This document shows, piece after piece, positions 12,444 to 23,968 of a DNA stretch of 64,000 nucleotides. Within the stretch, counting starts at the first letter, position 1, and every line of letters starts with the position of its first letter. The position numbers and the translations under genes are program-made. The stretch is from Heterodera schachtii (lineage: Eukaryota > Nematoda > Chromadorea > Rhabditida > Heteroderidae). The notes under the pieces are model-generated. The model saw only the letters and a list, made by a program, of their open reading frames with translations, did not search any database and was not told where the DNA came from. The stretch is taken from the NCBI GenBank assembly GCA_023374025.1, contig SIJG01000007.1, positions 167,852 to 231,851 of the forward strand, in the 5' to 3' direction.

Positions 12444-14832
12444 ATGCCATTTTTGACTTTGAATGCCATGCGTTCGTTGTGCCGTCTTCCACCATCACTT
12501 TTCTCCAACGGCATCATGCAAATTCGTTTTGTGCACCATCACAAGGAATTGGAGGAGCCCGGTGGGTTTGAGCGTTTCATGGGCTGGCGACGCTCGAACC
12601 CCGCAAAAGCGAACCGAAACACACACATCAACGAACGATACATGAGAAGGGTGAGCTTTAAATGGGCGCCGAATTTTAAGCTGTTCCTTCGTCTCAGCGC
12701 CTAAGAAAACCCATAAAAGTGTTTTTATGCGATTTTGAGTTGATGCCGTATTCGGCTATTTTACCCCACCATTTTGAAAACAGTCACTTTTAAATAATGG
12801 GGGAGGCGATGAAAACCAAACGTTGGATCCTTTTATTTTCAATTTATTTTCTACTGATATTGTTTACTCATCTACTCATCTTTTTGGGTCACTATTCGTG
12901 AATTTTTCGGCCAATTAATTTATTGTTCATTTTCAAAAATAATCTTTCGTTCAGTTGAGGGGCGCCAAACGGCTGATAATGGACCTGGAAGAGGATTATG
13001 CCGAGCGACGACAATTGGATCAGATGCGACCGGATGAAGTCCGAATGTACTTATTGCGGAAGGGGAAGCCGAACATTTTCAAGGATGTGGCGCCAAGGGA
13101 TTGGAACGAGCACCAGATAACTCTGAACACATTCGGCGAGTCAAAGGGGCACTCAAATCAAATGGGGCACCAACGAAAAACGGCCAAAAACCATTTTCGG
13201 ATAATTTAAAAAAAATGCAGGGGCACAAAGAATCGTTAATTTTTAATTTTTTCGATAACTAAAAATTCAAAAACGCCTTAAGGAATTGATGTAGAGCTGT
13301 TTACTTATGCTTTCTTATTTTTAATTGAGCTTTCAGGCCAAGCAATTGACCCGTATATTCCTCCCGAAACTTCGCTGTTTTCACGAGGGGCCAAAGACAT
13401 TTTCCCCGATTTGAAAGCATTTGCTACCCGCAAATACCAAGGGATATTCTACGGGTTGAGGAGGATTCGGAAGAAGGACGGGTTTCAGAACTTCAATTTG
13501 AAGGTTCGAGTACATTCCCATTTCCATGGTTCCTTTTTTGGCACTTCAGGATTTCACAAAACTTGCCGAACAAGTCTACGCAAATGCGTACAATGCGTTG
13601 GCACTGCGAGACAAAGCGAAGCTGCACGAACTGATCACTGAGGCCGCGTTCTCTGTATGCTTTTTCTTTTCCAAGTTGAGGGTTCATTATCAGAAATTAT
13701 TTAAAATTTGAAGAAAATGTGGCCCGATGTTGAGAAAGGCACACTCCGTTGGAAATTGGTGCAGTTCAACGAACCGTCCAAAGTGCTAACGGTGCGCTGC
13801 TTGGACAACCCGACCAAATCGGGCAACGACATTGCGCAGATTATTGTCCGAATGCACAGCACACAGGTGACAACCAACACCATCAAAACCATTTTTAATC
13901 TTATCCGCAAATTTTAACAATTTCAGATTTTGGCACTTTACGACAAGGACGGCCATTTGTTGTTGGGCTCTGAGGAGGAGCCAAGGCAATGTTTGGAATA
14001 CGTCGTCTTTGAGAATCACGTGGCCAGCGTCGATGGAATGTGGCGTTTACACGTAAATTTTTCAACGACTTACATTCGGCTATTCAATGCCAATAAGTGA
14101 ATAATTCCTAACAAAGTTTCATTATCTGCAAAATGGTCTTGAATTTGGCTGGTTTATTTATTTATTTTTTCAAAAATAAAACCTCTAGAAATCAAGGGCG
14201 TAGGCAGGGGGTGGGGGGGCTGAGGGGGCTAAAGCCCCCCCCCCCCCCCGAAACCCAAAAACTAAAAAATTTTCAGTAATTTTTTTGAAATTTTAAGCAA
14301 TTTTCTTAACAAAATTGCATTAAAATACTAAAAAATTTTCCCGGCGGCGCCTATGGGCACCGCCGGATCCCCATTTTACCATATTTTTGAAAAATAGAGG
14401 CCAAAATGGCAAAAAATATTAATTTTTTGGCCAAAAACGGCGAAAAATTTTGTAAAATACACCCCATAATTCGGGATTTCAAAAAACCGAAAACACCCCT
14501 AAAAATCGACTGAAAAAAGAAAAATACACCCCTAAAAATTGAATCTTTGACTTCAGCCCCCCCCCCCCCCAAAGCCAAGGGTCTGGCTACGCCCTTGCTA
14601 GAAATACCAAGGTCATTCTGTTGCACTAAATACTAAATTTAAAAATATAATCCGAACATTTTTCATTTTTAAGTGCCGCATTTACCCCAATTGGCTGAAA
14701 CCCAAACAGTCGCCGCACCGGCAAGGACTGATCGACGAAGAGGAAATGGAGAAACTGCCCAAAGAACCGCTCAAAATCTCATCCGGGAACCAAGTTAAGC
14801 AGTCCAAAAAGAGAAGCAGCACCGCAGGATGA
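12444..14832 (+). CDS. mrpl-45: Mitochondrial large ribosomal subunit protein mL45
   Basis: Structural protein of the mitochondrial 39S subunit, which lies at the exit tunnel and carries a Tim44-like domain. The N-terminus (MPFLTLNAMRSLCRLPPSLF) is Arg/hydroxyl-rich like a mitochondrial presequence. Later exons read LRGAKRLIMDLEEDYAERR, IDPYIPPETSLFSRGAKD, the Tim44-like segment (DFTKLAEQVYANAYNALALR, TLRWKLVQFNEPSKVLTVRC, ILALYDKDGHLLLGS, YVVFENHVASVDGMWRLH) and CRIYPNWLKPKQSPHRQ, with the stop at 14830-14832. Exon 2 appears to end at a GC donor (TTCG|GCGAGT, intron from about 13136), since only that junction restores the frame to the exon starting at about 13337. The last intron holds a MITE. 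Confidence 0.88.
14193..14597. mobile_element. hAT-like non-autonomous element (405 bp) in the last mL45 intron
   Basis: Terminal inverted repeats CAAGGGCGTAGGCAG (left) and CAAGGGCGTAGCCAG (right end read in reverse) bound the element. A perfect 8-bp target-site duplication ctagaaat flanks it at 14185-14192 and 14598-14605. There is no coding capacity. G- and C-runs lie just inside the ends and a 26-nt GC-rich hairpin sits at 14341-14366. The 8-bp duplication indicates mobilisation by a hAT-type transposase. Confidence 0.85.
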
Positions 14833-15426
14833 AAGAGGGGAGAAGGAAAAAGGAGTTTAGAGAGTGCCCTTTGTTTTTTTGTTTTGTTTCATTTTTTGTG
14901 TCGATAAATATAATTTAAAAAACGTAAAAAAAACAATTGCGATGAATTCCCATTGAAAAGGGACGCATTTCTCCTTTCGTTTTCATTTCCCATTTTCTAT
15001 TTCTTTTCATTTTTGTTCCATTTTTCGGATGGGCTGATTGTGCGTTGTCGGAGGTTTCATTTGGTAAGTTTTTCGCACGTGGAAATGTTGATTTTTGTTT
15101 TTTTTAATGAAATAAGTTTCTGCTTCCGTTTCACTATTTTCTGCTATTTGTTCGTTTTCCATAGCGCATATTCCGTCGAATTTCGTTCGTTGATTTTGCG
15201 CGGTGTCACTCAAAAAAGCAATTTGGGCCAATTAGCTAATTGTAAGCGAAATGGCAATTGCTTCAGGGTCTCTCTGCCGCAGGACAATTAGGTGAGCATG
15301 TTTGTTGTCCCCCGCCGCCTGTTTTTAATTCCTTGCCTAATTAATTTTTTAATTTTGGCTAATTTCCCGCCCTCCCTCCCTAATTAATTCAATTTGCACT
15401 AATTCCCCCCCCCCCCCCAAAAAAAG
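14833..15426. other. Intergenic region upstream of the hexosaminidase gene
   Basis: AT-rich with a C-run at 15407-15418. The first coding exon of the downstream gene could start here, but no convincing ATG-containing exon was found. Confidence 0.4.
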
Positions 15427-18400
15427 GGTCGTCGCCCATTCTTTTCCATTGCAAAGACTTCGTTTTTTCTGCGTCGCCCTCTGTTTGCTTTTGCTGTTCG
15501 CCCTCATCATTTTCTACCTGAACATTTCCATTGGTCCCATCACCGATTCTGAGGCATTACGCCAAAAATTACGCTCACAGAGTGTTCAAATGGGCCGAAT
15601 GCAAACGGAACTCATCGGTGGGACAATCGGGGGGAGACTGACTATCAAGGGAAACGGAGGGTATTTTGGTAGAAAATGTTCAGATTCTTTATGATTGAAT
15701 TTTTGCTGAATTTTTACATTTTTCTGCCAATAATTGCCTCATTGTCAGATGTGAGCATCAAAATGGAAACATTGCGGAACAGTGAATCCGTGTGCCAATC
15801 GCAACTCGCCAATTTGCAGCAACGGAAGCTTGGCGGTTGTGCCATAAAATTGGGATGGAATTGCATGAAATAATTCAATTTTTTTACAGCCAAAGCGGAT
15901 TTGGCATTTCCTCCTCCGCTGTTTCTTGCCCAAAACGGTGTCCAAAAGAAACAAAAAAACACAGCGAAAAGCCTAGGGAATGTTCGGGTTGGTTGAACTT
16001 AGGAATTTTAAGGTGACCGTTTAATTGAGTCTTTAAATCCAATTAAGGCAAAGGATTTCGACGGCTATCCGATGCTAACGCCCGAAGGGAATTTCGTGCC
16101 CCCCAAACTTTGGATACATTTCGACCTGAAGGGAGCACCTTTCAAAGTATGCCTCCATTTAACCCTGTTTGAGTAGCATTTCCATCTTTTGAGGTCCCTT
16201 ACTTCATTGAACTGCTCCATTTTGTTCGTCAGTTGGGCATCAACGGAGTGCTCGTCGAATGGGAGGACATGTTCCCCTACAAAGTGAGTTGTGCCATTTT
16301 TATGGATTTATTTTTCACGAAGTTTGAAAATTTTTCAAGTTTTAAAAATGATTAAGTTTATGTAAAAAAAAGTTTGACGGCAAAATTTCAACTCATTCTG
16401 AAAACTATGAACTGAATGAATCATTCTTTATTTTCAAAAATTGTGAAAAGTACATATAATTAATTTATAACCCAAATATAAAAAACACAACCTTTCTGTC
16501 CCTTCCCCAGGGTTTGCTTTCCTCCGCTGTGAATGGCGACGCTTATTCCCTTGCTGAGGTTGGCCATTGGACTTTTCTCATATGTAAAGTCCCAATTTGA
16601 TGTTCTCACTGAGTTTAGGTTGAACAAATTTTGGAAACGACTCAACAAATTGGGCTGGAAATCATTCCGCTTGTGCAAACATTTGGCCATTTGGAATGGG
16701 TGCTCAAATTGGAGCAGTTCGCCCATCTCAGAGAGGACCCAAAGTTTCCTCAGGTGAATTTCTATTGATTGAGGGTTAATTTTAGAAATGTACAATAAAA
16801 TGGAAACATCGCTTTGAAAAATTTTGATGAATTTATTATTTATCAAAATTCAGCAAATTTTATATTGCGTTTGGCAGTTTTTTTTAATTCTTCGGCTTGT
16901 CAATGATTTATTATAATTTATTCGTGTTTTGCCAGGTTATTTGTATTGGGAATGCCGAAGCATTTGAACTGCTCCAAACGATGGTGGTCCAAGTGGCGGA
17001 AGTGCACGCGCGGTTCGGCATGCGCCACTTTCACATTGGGGCGGACGAAGTGTTCCAATTGGGCGTGTGCAATGAAAGTGTGCGCGAGCTGAGGGCACAG
17101 GGCGGCAGGGAAAGGGTAAGGGCGAAGAACCAGGGCAGGAACGGGGGGTATAGCAATGGGCAAACAATTGGGACCGTGAACAGCTCGGCAACCCCCCCCC
17201 CCCACACACACACATCCCCTTCGTTCCCCGAAAAAAAAGGTAATTAATTATTTTATGATTGTCCTAAGTTGTACACAGACATATTTAGCTTATCAGTGAT
17301 TGTTTTTAATTTTCTTTTCTTTTTTATTTTTTCTATTAAAAACTTAAAGAAAAATTCTTTAAAATTAATTTTTATTAGAAAGAGTCTATAAGATTTAGTA
17401 AAATTTCATTTTTTTTTAATTTGTGGGAAAATGGTCGGCATGAAACGATGGTTTGGGGTGGGTAATGTGTAGTGCACCCGTAGAAATTAATATTGAATTT
17501 AATACTATTACCAATTGCTCAATTATACTACAATGTTTTATTTTCAGACAATTCTTTGGCACATCGGTCGCGTCGCGTCGTTTATCAAAGAGAAATTCCC
17601 CGTAACCTTTCCTCATTTTCATTCATTGTTTCCCTTGACTTTTCCTTTCAGGTTACCATTTTGGCGTGGCATGACATGTTGGTTGGTAACTTTGTACATT
17701 CTCACACTGAACAAAAAATTCAATTTTCCTATAAAATGCAATTAAAAATGGACATGCCCTCCCAATTTGCGCTGTTTTAAGGTCCAAGTGACGGAGAAGG
17801 AATTGGCCGACTACCAAATGACCGACAAGTTGGAGCCCGTCCTTTGGTCTTATGCCGAAGACTTGGACATGTTTTTGCCCTTTTCCCATTGGATGGCGTT
17901 GAAACCATTTAAGTATGCCATGTCTGGGAAGGAATCCCAAAACATTATCCACTAATTAGGGGGGGAAGAGTTTTTTTTGAACCAAGTTCCATCTTTTTCC
18001 CAAAATTCACAACCCTAACCGATGTTCTGTTTCCTTGAGAAATGTCTGGGGCGCGTCGGCGTTCAAAGGCGCGGACGGTCCGATGCGTTTCCACTCCAAC
18101 CCGATGCATTATGTGCGCAACCACGAGTCATGGGTGAACCAAATGACACGCGTCTACAAGGAGTTCGACCGTTTTCAGGTGCATTCTCCAGTTTCAAATT
18201 GGCATTTTTAATCATAGGCACATTTAATCAACCAATTTGTACTATGATTATTTGACTTTCTCTTTAGGGGCTGATCATCACCGGTTGGTCCCGCTACGAC
18301 CATTTGGCCATTCTCTGTGAACTTTTCCCCGTCGGAATTCCCGCGCTTTCGATGAGTAAGTTTCGGTTCTTTTATGCGACTTTTGCGAATTTGAAAAATA

Positions 18401-19908
18401 TGCTTTTTGTTCTTTTTTAAGGCATTGAAACAATTGCCATGGGCAGACCGCTGAATGGGAAATATGAAAAAACGAGGGAACTGCTGAAGTGCCAACCGCC
18501 GAGTGAGCCTGGCTACACGTCCGGGTGCCAATTTCCCGGGAAGAGGGTCAGTTGGCATGGACAAACGGACAGACAAACACTGTGCCAACCAATTTAAAAT
18601 TGGTTTTCTCCCTTTGTCAGATATACGAACTCATCAACGAGTGTTTCTACGAACTGCGCCAATTTCGCAAATATTTCACCTCCGACTTCGACCTCAATGG
18701 ATGGGTCTCCGCTTTTGCTGAACGGGAAACGTTTTCCTCGCCCTTTTACATTGCGGTGGGAACATTTTGTGAATTGTGCTAATAAACTGTTTGCTAAATA
18801 CTCCTGGGGTAGGACTGATCAATCTTCCTTAATGTTAATTTCAGCTATTTTTAGGTAATATTCTCACTTTTTTTTTCTTAACCAACATTTTTATTTTTGG
18901 GAATTTGACTTCTTTTCAAAAAAGCAAAAAAAAAAAAAAAAAAAACAAAAAAACCTGGAAATTGTGAATTATTTGCATTTTATCCAATGAATAAATTATT
19001 ATTTTTTGTTCATGTTAAGTCGCTTTTAGTTATTTTTTGCACTGTAAATTTTTCAGTTTTGTTCGGTATTTCTATAAGTTTTGGCGTTTTTCAATATTTT
19101 CGTAAATTTTAACGTTTTTTTTCTCGTGAAATTTGTTTAAGTATTTTGGAATTTCATAAATATAAGTCCGCACCCACTCTACGAATGAGCTATCCCACCA
19201 CCGTTAGCGGGGAGCAGAACAACACGTCGCCGGGACATAACGTCGCCGCAATTTTTTTAATTTTAGAAAAAATTTAAGAAAAATTCAAAAATTTTAAGAA
19301 AAATTTATCAAACATTTTAGCTACCTAGCCTAATACGAAAAAAATTCTAGAAAATCCAAAAAAAATTATTAAGAAAATTAAAGGAAATAAAAAAAATTCA
19401 AAATTTTTGGGTTTTTTTCCCGGAAATTCGGCAATGGTAAAGAATTGTGGCCCCTAATTTTTTTTTCTAATATTTTATTTTTATTTTGGACTAGAAACCA
19501 GTTTTTATGAGTTTTGAGGATGCTGATTACTAATCTTAACTCGGATTTGCCCAATTCCGAACCCCGGACCCGAATTCGAACAAAAAGTTGAAAATTTTCC
19601 AAGGATTCATTTTTCAGGGTAAAAGTTTCTAATTCATTTAAAACTTTTTATTTTGAAGTAAAACAATGCTTCAATTATTAATTGGATAAAAATGCACAAT
19701 TTGCGCCAAAATTTGACCGGTTTTAACTTATATTTTTGGAAAATTTTCTACTTATTGTTCGAATTCGGGTCCGGGGCTCGGAATTGGGCAAATCCGAGTT
19801 CAGATTCGTAATCAGCACCCTCGAAAACCCAAGGAAATTGAATCTGAGTCCAAAATAAAAAAGTTAAATTAGGAACCACTTTACCATTGCAGGAAATTCA
19901 GCAAATTT

Positions 19909-19985
<77 letters not shown>

Positions 19986-20395
19986 TTAGGTTTTCAAAAA
20001 AGCTAACACTTTCGGCGCATTTGCAATTATTGTTGCTAATTTTAAGCCTTTTCCTTCCAGAAAGTTCTGCCAAACATTGACCTTTACTTGGCAATTTTGG
20101 AACGGATCGAACGTATGCAAAAATAATCAATTTGAATGACCATTTAATTAGGCTTGTCGGCTTCCTCTTTTTAATTAATTTCCCTCTTTTTGCTTCAGAC
20201 GATCTGCGCATTGAATTTCAAAAGCATTTTTTCACTGAATTGGCCGATGAATTTGTGCTCACTTACATGGCACCTGAGATGGCTTCCTTACGCGCCAAAA
20301 AAGCGGTGGCTCAAAGCATTTTAAAGGCAAAAACTTTTGCACGGAGACCTTTTGTCAAATTTCCACCGATGAGCACTAAAGACAACGAGCTTTGA
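15427..20395 (+). CDS. Hexosaminidase D-like GH20 beta-N-acetylhexosaminidase, type II membrane protein
   Basis: Glycoside hydrolase family 20 enzyme of the HEXD/nematode HEX-2 to HEX-5 branch, removing terminal HexNAc from glycans, probably in the secretory pathway. The N-terminal anchor is [20 protein letters not shown], followed by a stem. The catalytic barrel reads [48 protein letters not shown], and [14 protein letters not shown], where Asp-Glu is the GH20 catalytic pair. It continues through [35 protein letters not shown] and [14 protein letters not shown]. The last exon stops at 20393-20395. There are about 17 exons and junction phases agree wherever checked. The 5' end is unresolved: the first exon opens after a splice acceptor at about 15426 with no ATG. 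The intron at 18757-20060 is full of repeats. Confidence 0.87.
19160..19205 (-). repeat. tRNA-like 5' half (A-box), probable SINE fragment
   Basis: Read on the minus strand the sequence GGGATAGCTCATTCGTAGAG resembles a tRNA D-arm with its internal A box. No B box or T-arm follows, so it is not a functional tRNA gene. It is most simply a fragment of a tRNA-derived SINE or a tRNA relic. Confidence 0.4.
19424..19900. repeat. Palindromic foldback element in a hexosaminidase intron
   Basis: The left arm (about 19424-19595) and right arm (about 19735-19900) are imperfect inverted copies. Left GGATTTGCCCAATTCCGAAC and CCGGACCCGAATTCGAAC match, in reverse, right GTTCGAATTCGGGTCCGG and CGGAATTGGGCAAATCC. 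The GAATTCGGGTCCGG core recurs in other foldbacks near 29092, 29217, 29405 and 62353. Confidence 0.7.
19911..19981. repeat. 71-nt poly(T) tract
   Basis: An uninterrupted run of about 71 T residues directly follows the foldback right arm. On the minus strand it is a poly(A) tail, as left by retroposition. The lysine-rich minus-strand frame across it is an artefact of the run. Confidence 0.9.
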
Positions 20396-20897
20396 TTATC
20401 GAATTGATTGTTTACCTCAAACCGTAACCAGAGGGGATTGAGCGGGGGGGGGGGGAATGCCCTCGGGTGAAAATGCACTTTATTTATTTATTTTAGAAAT
20501 TTCCCCATCTCTCTAAAAATTAAATATTGATACAAACACAAAATGTTACTTTTTCTTCTTTGGCACCTAACCGCCTAATTTTCAAAACGACACATGAAAA
20601 TTTATTTTTATTTTTTGACGAAAGCAAATAAATCTTCGCATACTCTGCCCTAGTTCCTTTTTTTCTCTGGTTACGAGTCTGCTGGCCGCAATTTCCCACT
20701 TTGTTAATCATTCTGACAAAGGGTGGGCGAAGCTAAGCTTAGTACTTGAAGCCGAAGGCTAAGTCCAATGCTCATTCTTTTCTTATTTGGCACTCCATTT
20801 CTTATTCCTTTCTTTTCTTTTTTTTCATTTTCGGGTATTTTTATCTTATGCTTTTTGTGAGTCTCTCTCTTTTTACTTTGTTCAGCAACTGAACTTC
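20396..20897. other. 3' flank of the hexosaminidase gene
   Basis: AT- and T-rich with a G run at 20444-20454. It contains no recognisable gene and runs up to the first of two hAT-like elements. Confidence 0.5.
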
Positions 20898-20905
20898 CTT
20901 ATTAT

Positions 20906-21492
20906 TAGGGCCGCGACTTTTAGTGACGAAAAATCCCAAAATAGTTAACTAAAATAGTGAGTAAAAATGCCAAAATAGTGACAAAATTGTGGCAAAAAGT
21001 CCGAAATAGTGACAAATAGTGACCTAATTTTCAGCCAAAAATTAAGCAAAAATAATTTTTATTCACTGGTTGCAGTTGCAAATGAGGTGTACATTTCCTT
21101 TGAACTATTTCCTTAGCAAAAATTGACATTTTTAAATCAAATTTGTCAAGAAAAAAACATTTGGGGGAAGAATTTTTAAGAAAATTTTCCAATTCTTAGT
21201 GGTATTTTTGAAAAAAGAATTTAGGTCGATTCTTAGGGGTGTATTTTTCGTTTTTATTGCATTTTTGTTAATAAATTTTCCAAAAATTGTCAAAATAGTG
21301 AAAAAATAGTGACAAAATGCCAAAATAGTGAATTTTCACTATTTTAGTGACGAAGCGCCAAAATAGTGATTTCTAGTGACAGATAATGACATCAGAATCG
21401 AAAAATTTTAATGCAGAAATGCGTTTTTTGAGCTCCTTTCTTCAAATCAATTGAGCAAAAAAAATAGTTTTTCACTAAAAATCGCGGCCCTA
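20906..21492. mobile_element. hAT-like non-autonomous element (587 bp)
   Basis: Terminal inverted repeats of about 21 bp, TAGGGCCGCGACTTTTAGTG at the left and the same with one mismatch at the right. A perfect 8-bp target-site duplication cttattat lies at 20898-20905 and 21493-21500. The inside is AT-rich with many short AAAATAGTGA motifs, and no transposase is encoded. Confidence 0.88.
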
Positions 21493-21661
21493 CTTATTAT
21501 TGTATATTTTTAAATTTTCCTTTTTGCTGTTTTATTTCATTATTTTTTGTCAGACCTTTTTATGATTTTGTATTAATTTTCGGGTGTTGTTTCATGCCCA
21601 ACACTGAATTCACTGATTCATTGTGTCCTCTTTTATATGAAGACCTTATCGCACTTATAAT

Positions 21662-22346
21662 CAGGGCTCCCAGATCAAAAATTTCAAAAGCCTCATTTCG
21701 TAGGCAAAAAAGCCTCATTTTGGATCAAAAAGCCTCATTTTTACAAAATTTATTCAAAACACGCTTAAAATGTTTTAGGGTCCGGCGGTGCCGATAGGCG
21801 CCGCCGGGGGAAAAATTACGAATTTTGACTATATTTTTAGTGATTTTCATTGAAAAAATTCTTACTTTTGTGAATTTTCGGAAAAGAATTGGTTTGGCGC
21901 TAGTTTAAAGAAGGTGCTTTTTGAATTTATTAAAAAACAAAAGGGGGGACCCTTTTTGTTTGCAATTTTTTTTTGTGATAAAAAGCCATGAAAATTTGTT
22001 ATCCGGGTTTTAGAGGTCGCTAATCACGAATCTGATATCTAATTCGAGGTCATGGACCCCAAAAACCCCAGCGAATAAATTTTCATGACTATATATTAAA
22101 AAATTTTGCAAACCAAAAGGGTCCCCCCTTTTGTTTTTATTTTTAATAAATTCAAAAAGCACCTTCTTTAAACTAGCGCCGGTTATTTTCTAGTTTTTAT
22201 GAAAAATTTAACAAAAAACCACAAAAAAACCTCAAAATTTCTCAAAAACCACAAAAAGCCTCAAAGCCTCATTTCAAAAAAAAAAACCTCATTGACCTAT
22301 CAAAAACCACAAAATGAGGCTAAAGCCTCACAATCTGGGAGCCCTG
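21662..22346. mobile_element. hAT-like non-autonomous element (685 bp) containing a palindrome
   Basis: Perfect 14-bp terminal inverted repeats CAGGGCTCCCAGAT and a perfect 8-bp target-site duplication cttataat (21654-21661 and 22347-22354), both hallmarks of hAT elements. Subterminal AAAGCCTCATTT motifs repeat near both ends. The 26-nt GC-rich hairpin is at 21782-21807. A separate palindrome occupies 21896-22180. No coding capacity. Confidence 0.9.
21896..22180. repeat. Palindrome nested inside the 685-bp hAT-like element
   Basis: Inverted arms at 21896-21965 (GGCGCTAGTTTAAAGAAGGT) and 22105-22180 (ACCTTCTTTAAACTAGCGCC) are perfect at the ends and remain alike through the GGGGGGACCC/GGGTCCCCCC block. 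The centre carries the GGTCGCTAATCACGAATCT core shared with other foldback repeats, so one foldback appears to have inserted into the hAT element. Confidence 0.75.
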
Positions 22347-22574
22347 CTTATAATATATAATTAATTAATTAATTGTTTTTTTTTTTGCGAGATAAGAATA
22401 AAACTGTTAATACATAATGTGATTGTTTATGATTGTTAATGAGTTTCTCAAAAATCAAAATGCTAAATAGTGATTAACTACAGTCCATTATAGGTTAGTT
22501 CCAACAATAACCGATCATTTCGTCACTGAGAAAAATTTTAAAAAAAGCTTGGCACATTGTCTTTAAACAAATAA

Positions 22575-22700
22575 TTTGTGGTCGGGTGAAAACGGGTTCG
22601 GACCCCGCCCCGTCCCCGGGGACGGGACAGGTTTTTTGGCTCACCCCCGTCCCCGCGAGTCAGACCCCCGCAATCCCCGCGACCTCCACCCCCGCGGGGG
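22575..22700. repeat. GC-rich CCCCGC-type low-complexity block
   Basis: A short island rich in CCCCGTCCCCGGGGACGGG-like strings in otherwise AT-rich DNA. It resembles GC-rich subterminal sequence of the GGGACCGGGA type seen in the 62.5-kb element, but no ends could be defined. Confidence 0.4.
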
Positions 22701-22911
22701 TGAAAAATACACCCTTAAGAATGGCAGGAAAAAGTGAAGAATACTGACGGGATTGAAAATGTATATAAATTATATACCATTCGACTCCTCTCGGTCTCTA
22801 ATGCAAGAATCCGAAAGAATTTTTTGGCGGCAACCAATCCCTGAAGAGTTACAGACCCGGGACTGAAATGGCCAAATACCTTTGGGACTGAACCGTCCAC
22901 TGACTTAAAAC

Positions 22912-23490
22912 GCATGGAATTGCGACAAAAACATATCAATCGATTCCTCATCGTCTGTTAATCAAGAATCCGAAGGAATTTTTGGATTAAAAAAAAATTG
23001 GCAAAAGTTATAGGTCCTCAAAACCGGTTCAGTCAAAAAATAACAAAAATTCGTAAAATTTGAAAAATTGAATATCGAGTATTGCGCTAAAAAACCGCCG
23101 CACACTCGACTACGGCGGCCAGTAGGTGGGGCGAGACTACGGGCTACGGAAGAAGTCCGCGCGTGATCCGCAGGCGGTTGACTGATTGGCGGGGGCCCTT
23201 CGGGCCCCCGCAGTCAACCGCCTGTGGCGCTCGTCAGACTTCTTCCTCCGCCCTCCGTCTCGCCCCACTACTTGCTCCGTCTTCGCATGCTCCCTTTTGC
23301 GAAGTTCAAAAACCTGAAAGTTGTTTAAAAGTGTTTTTGGTTCACCTAAATTATTATTTTAATCAAAGTAATTTTCGGATGTTTTTGAGGGCCTATAACT
23401 TTTTTCATTTTTTTTTTTTGCTCTAAAATTCTTTCGGATTCGTAATTTAGAAGCCGAGAGGAATCGATTGATAGTTTTTTGTCGCAATTC
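22912..23490. repeat. Palindrome centred on a strong GC-rich hairpin with TTCG loop
   Basis: Outer arms are GGAATTGCGACAAAAACATA (22916 onward) and its counterpart ending at about 23490. Inner arms AGTAGGTGGGGCGAGAC (23121) pair with GTCTCGCCCCACTA (23257). The centre is CAGGCGGTTGACT (23171) pairing with AGTCAACCGCCTG, closing on GCGGGGGCCC-TTCG-GGCCCCCGC at about 23190-23212. Its single-stranded DNA or RNA would form a very stable cruciform or hairpin. Confidence 0.85.
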
Positions 23491-23504
23491 CACGGTCTAC
23501 GTCA

Positions 23505-23968
23505 GTTGGGCCCTCACGATTGGGCCCCCACGTTTGGGCCCTCACGTTTGGGCCCCCACGTTTGGGCCCCAGAATATTTTTCCACTATAACTTTCTATAA
23601 CTTTTTTCTTTGTCATCCAAATCCAATAAACATGATATCATTCGAAAGCTTAACATGTTTAGAAGCTTTTTTTAAGCTGTTGCTTCGCGATTAGACAATT
23701 ACCAAAAAAGTTATACATGAATATTGCAAAAAAGTCAAAATTTTTGAAATTTTTTCTTAATAAATATTTTCCAGGCTTGAAAATCTTTTCGCTTTTTGTA
23801 AGGCTAATAGAGCATGTGAAGGGCTTTCGAATGATACCAAGATTGTTGGATTTGGATGCCAAAGAAAAAAGCTATAGTGGAAAAACATGCTGGGGCCCAA
23901 ACGTGTGGGGCCCAAACGTGAGGGCCCAACCGTGGGGGCCCAATCGTGAGGGCCCAACTGACGGGTTC
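23505..23968. repeat. Foldback element flanked by 13-nt TTTGGGCCC(C/T)CACG tandem arrays
   Basis: A tandem array of about five units (CACGTTTGGGCCC-type) opens the element at about 23510-23572. An inverted array of about five units closes it at about 23892-23962. Between them are inverted arms (CCAAATCCAATAAACATGAT against the GATTGTTGGATTTGG side) and a unique centre ending CTTAATAAATATTTTCCAGG. Related elements lie at 24.62-24.88, 25.63-26.0 and 61.86-62.13 kb with different array units. Confidence 0.75.

Noticed and set aside
19864..20211. Minus-strand frame with a long lysine run
   Set aside because: The lysines are the translation of the 71-nt T run; flanking residues are hexosaminidase exon in another frame.
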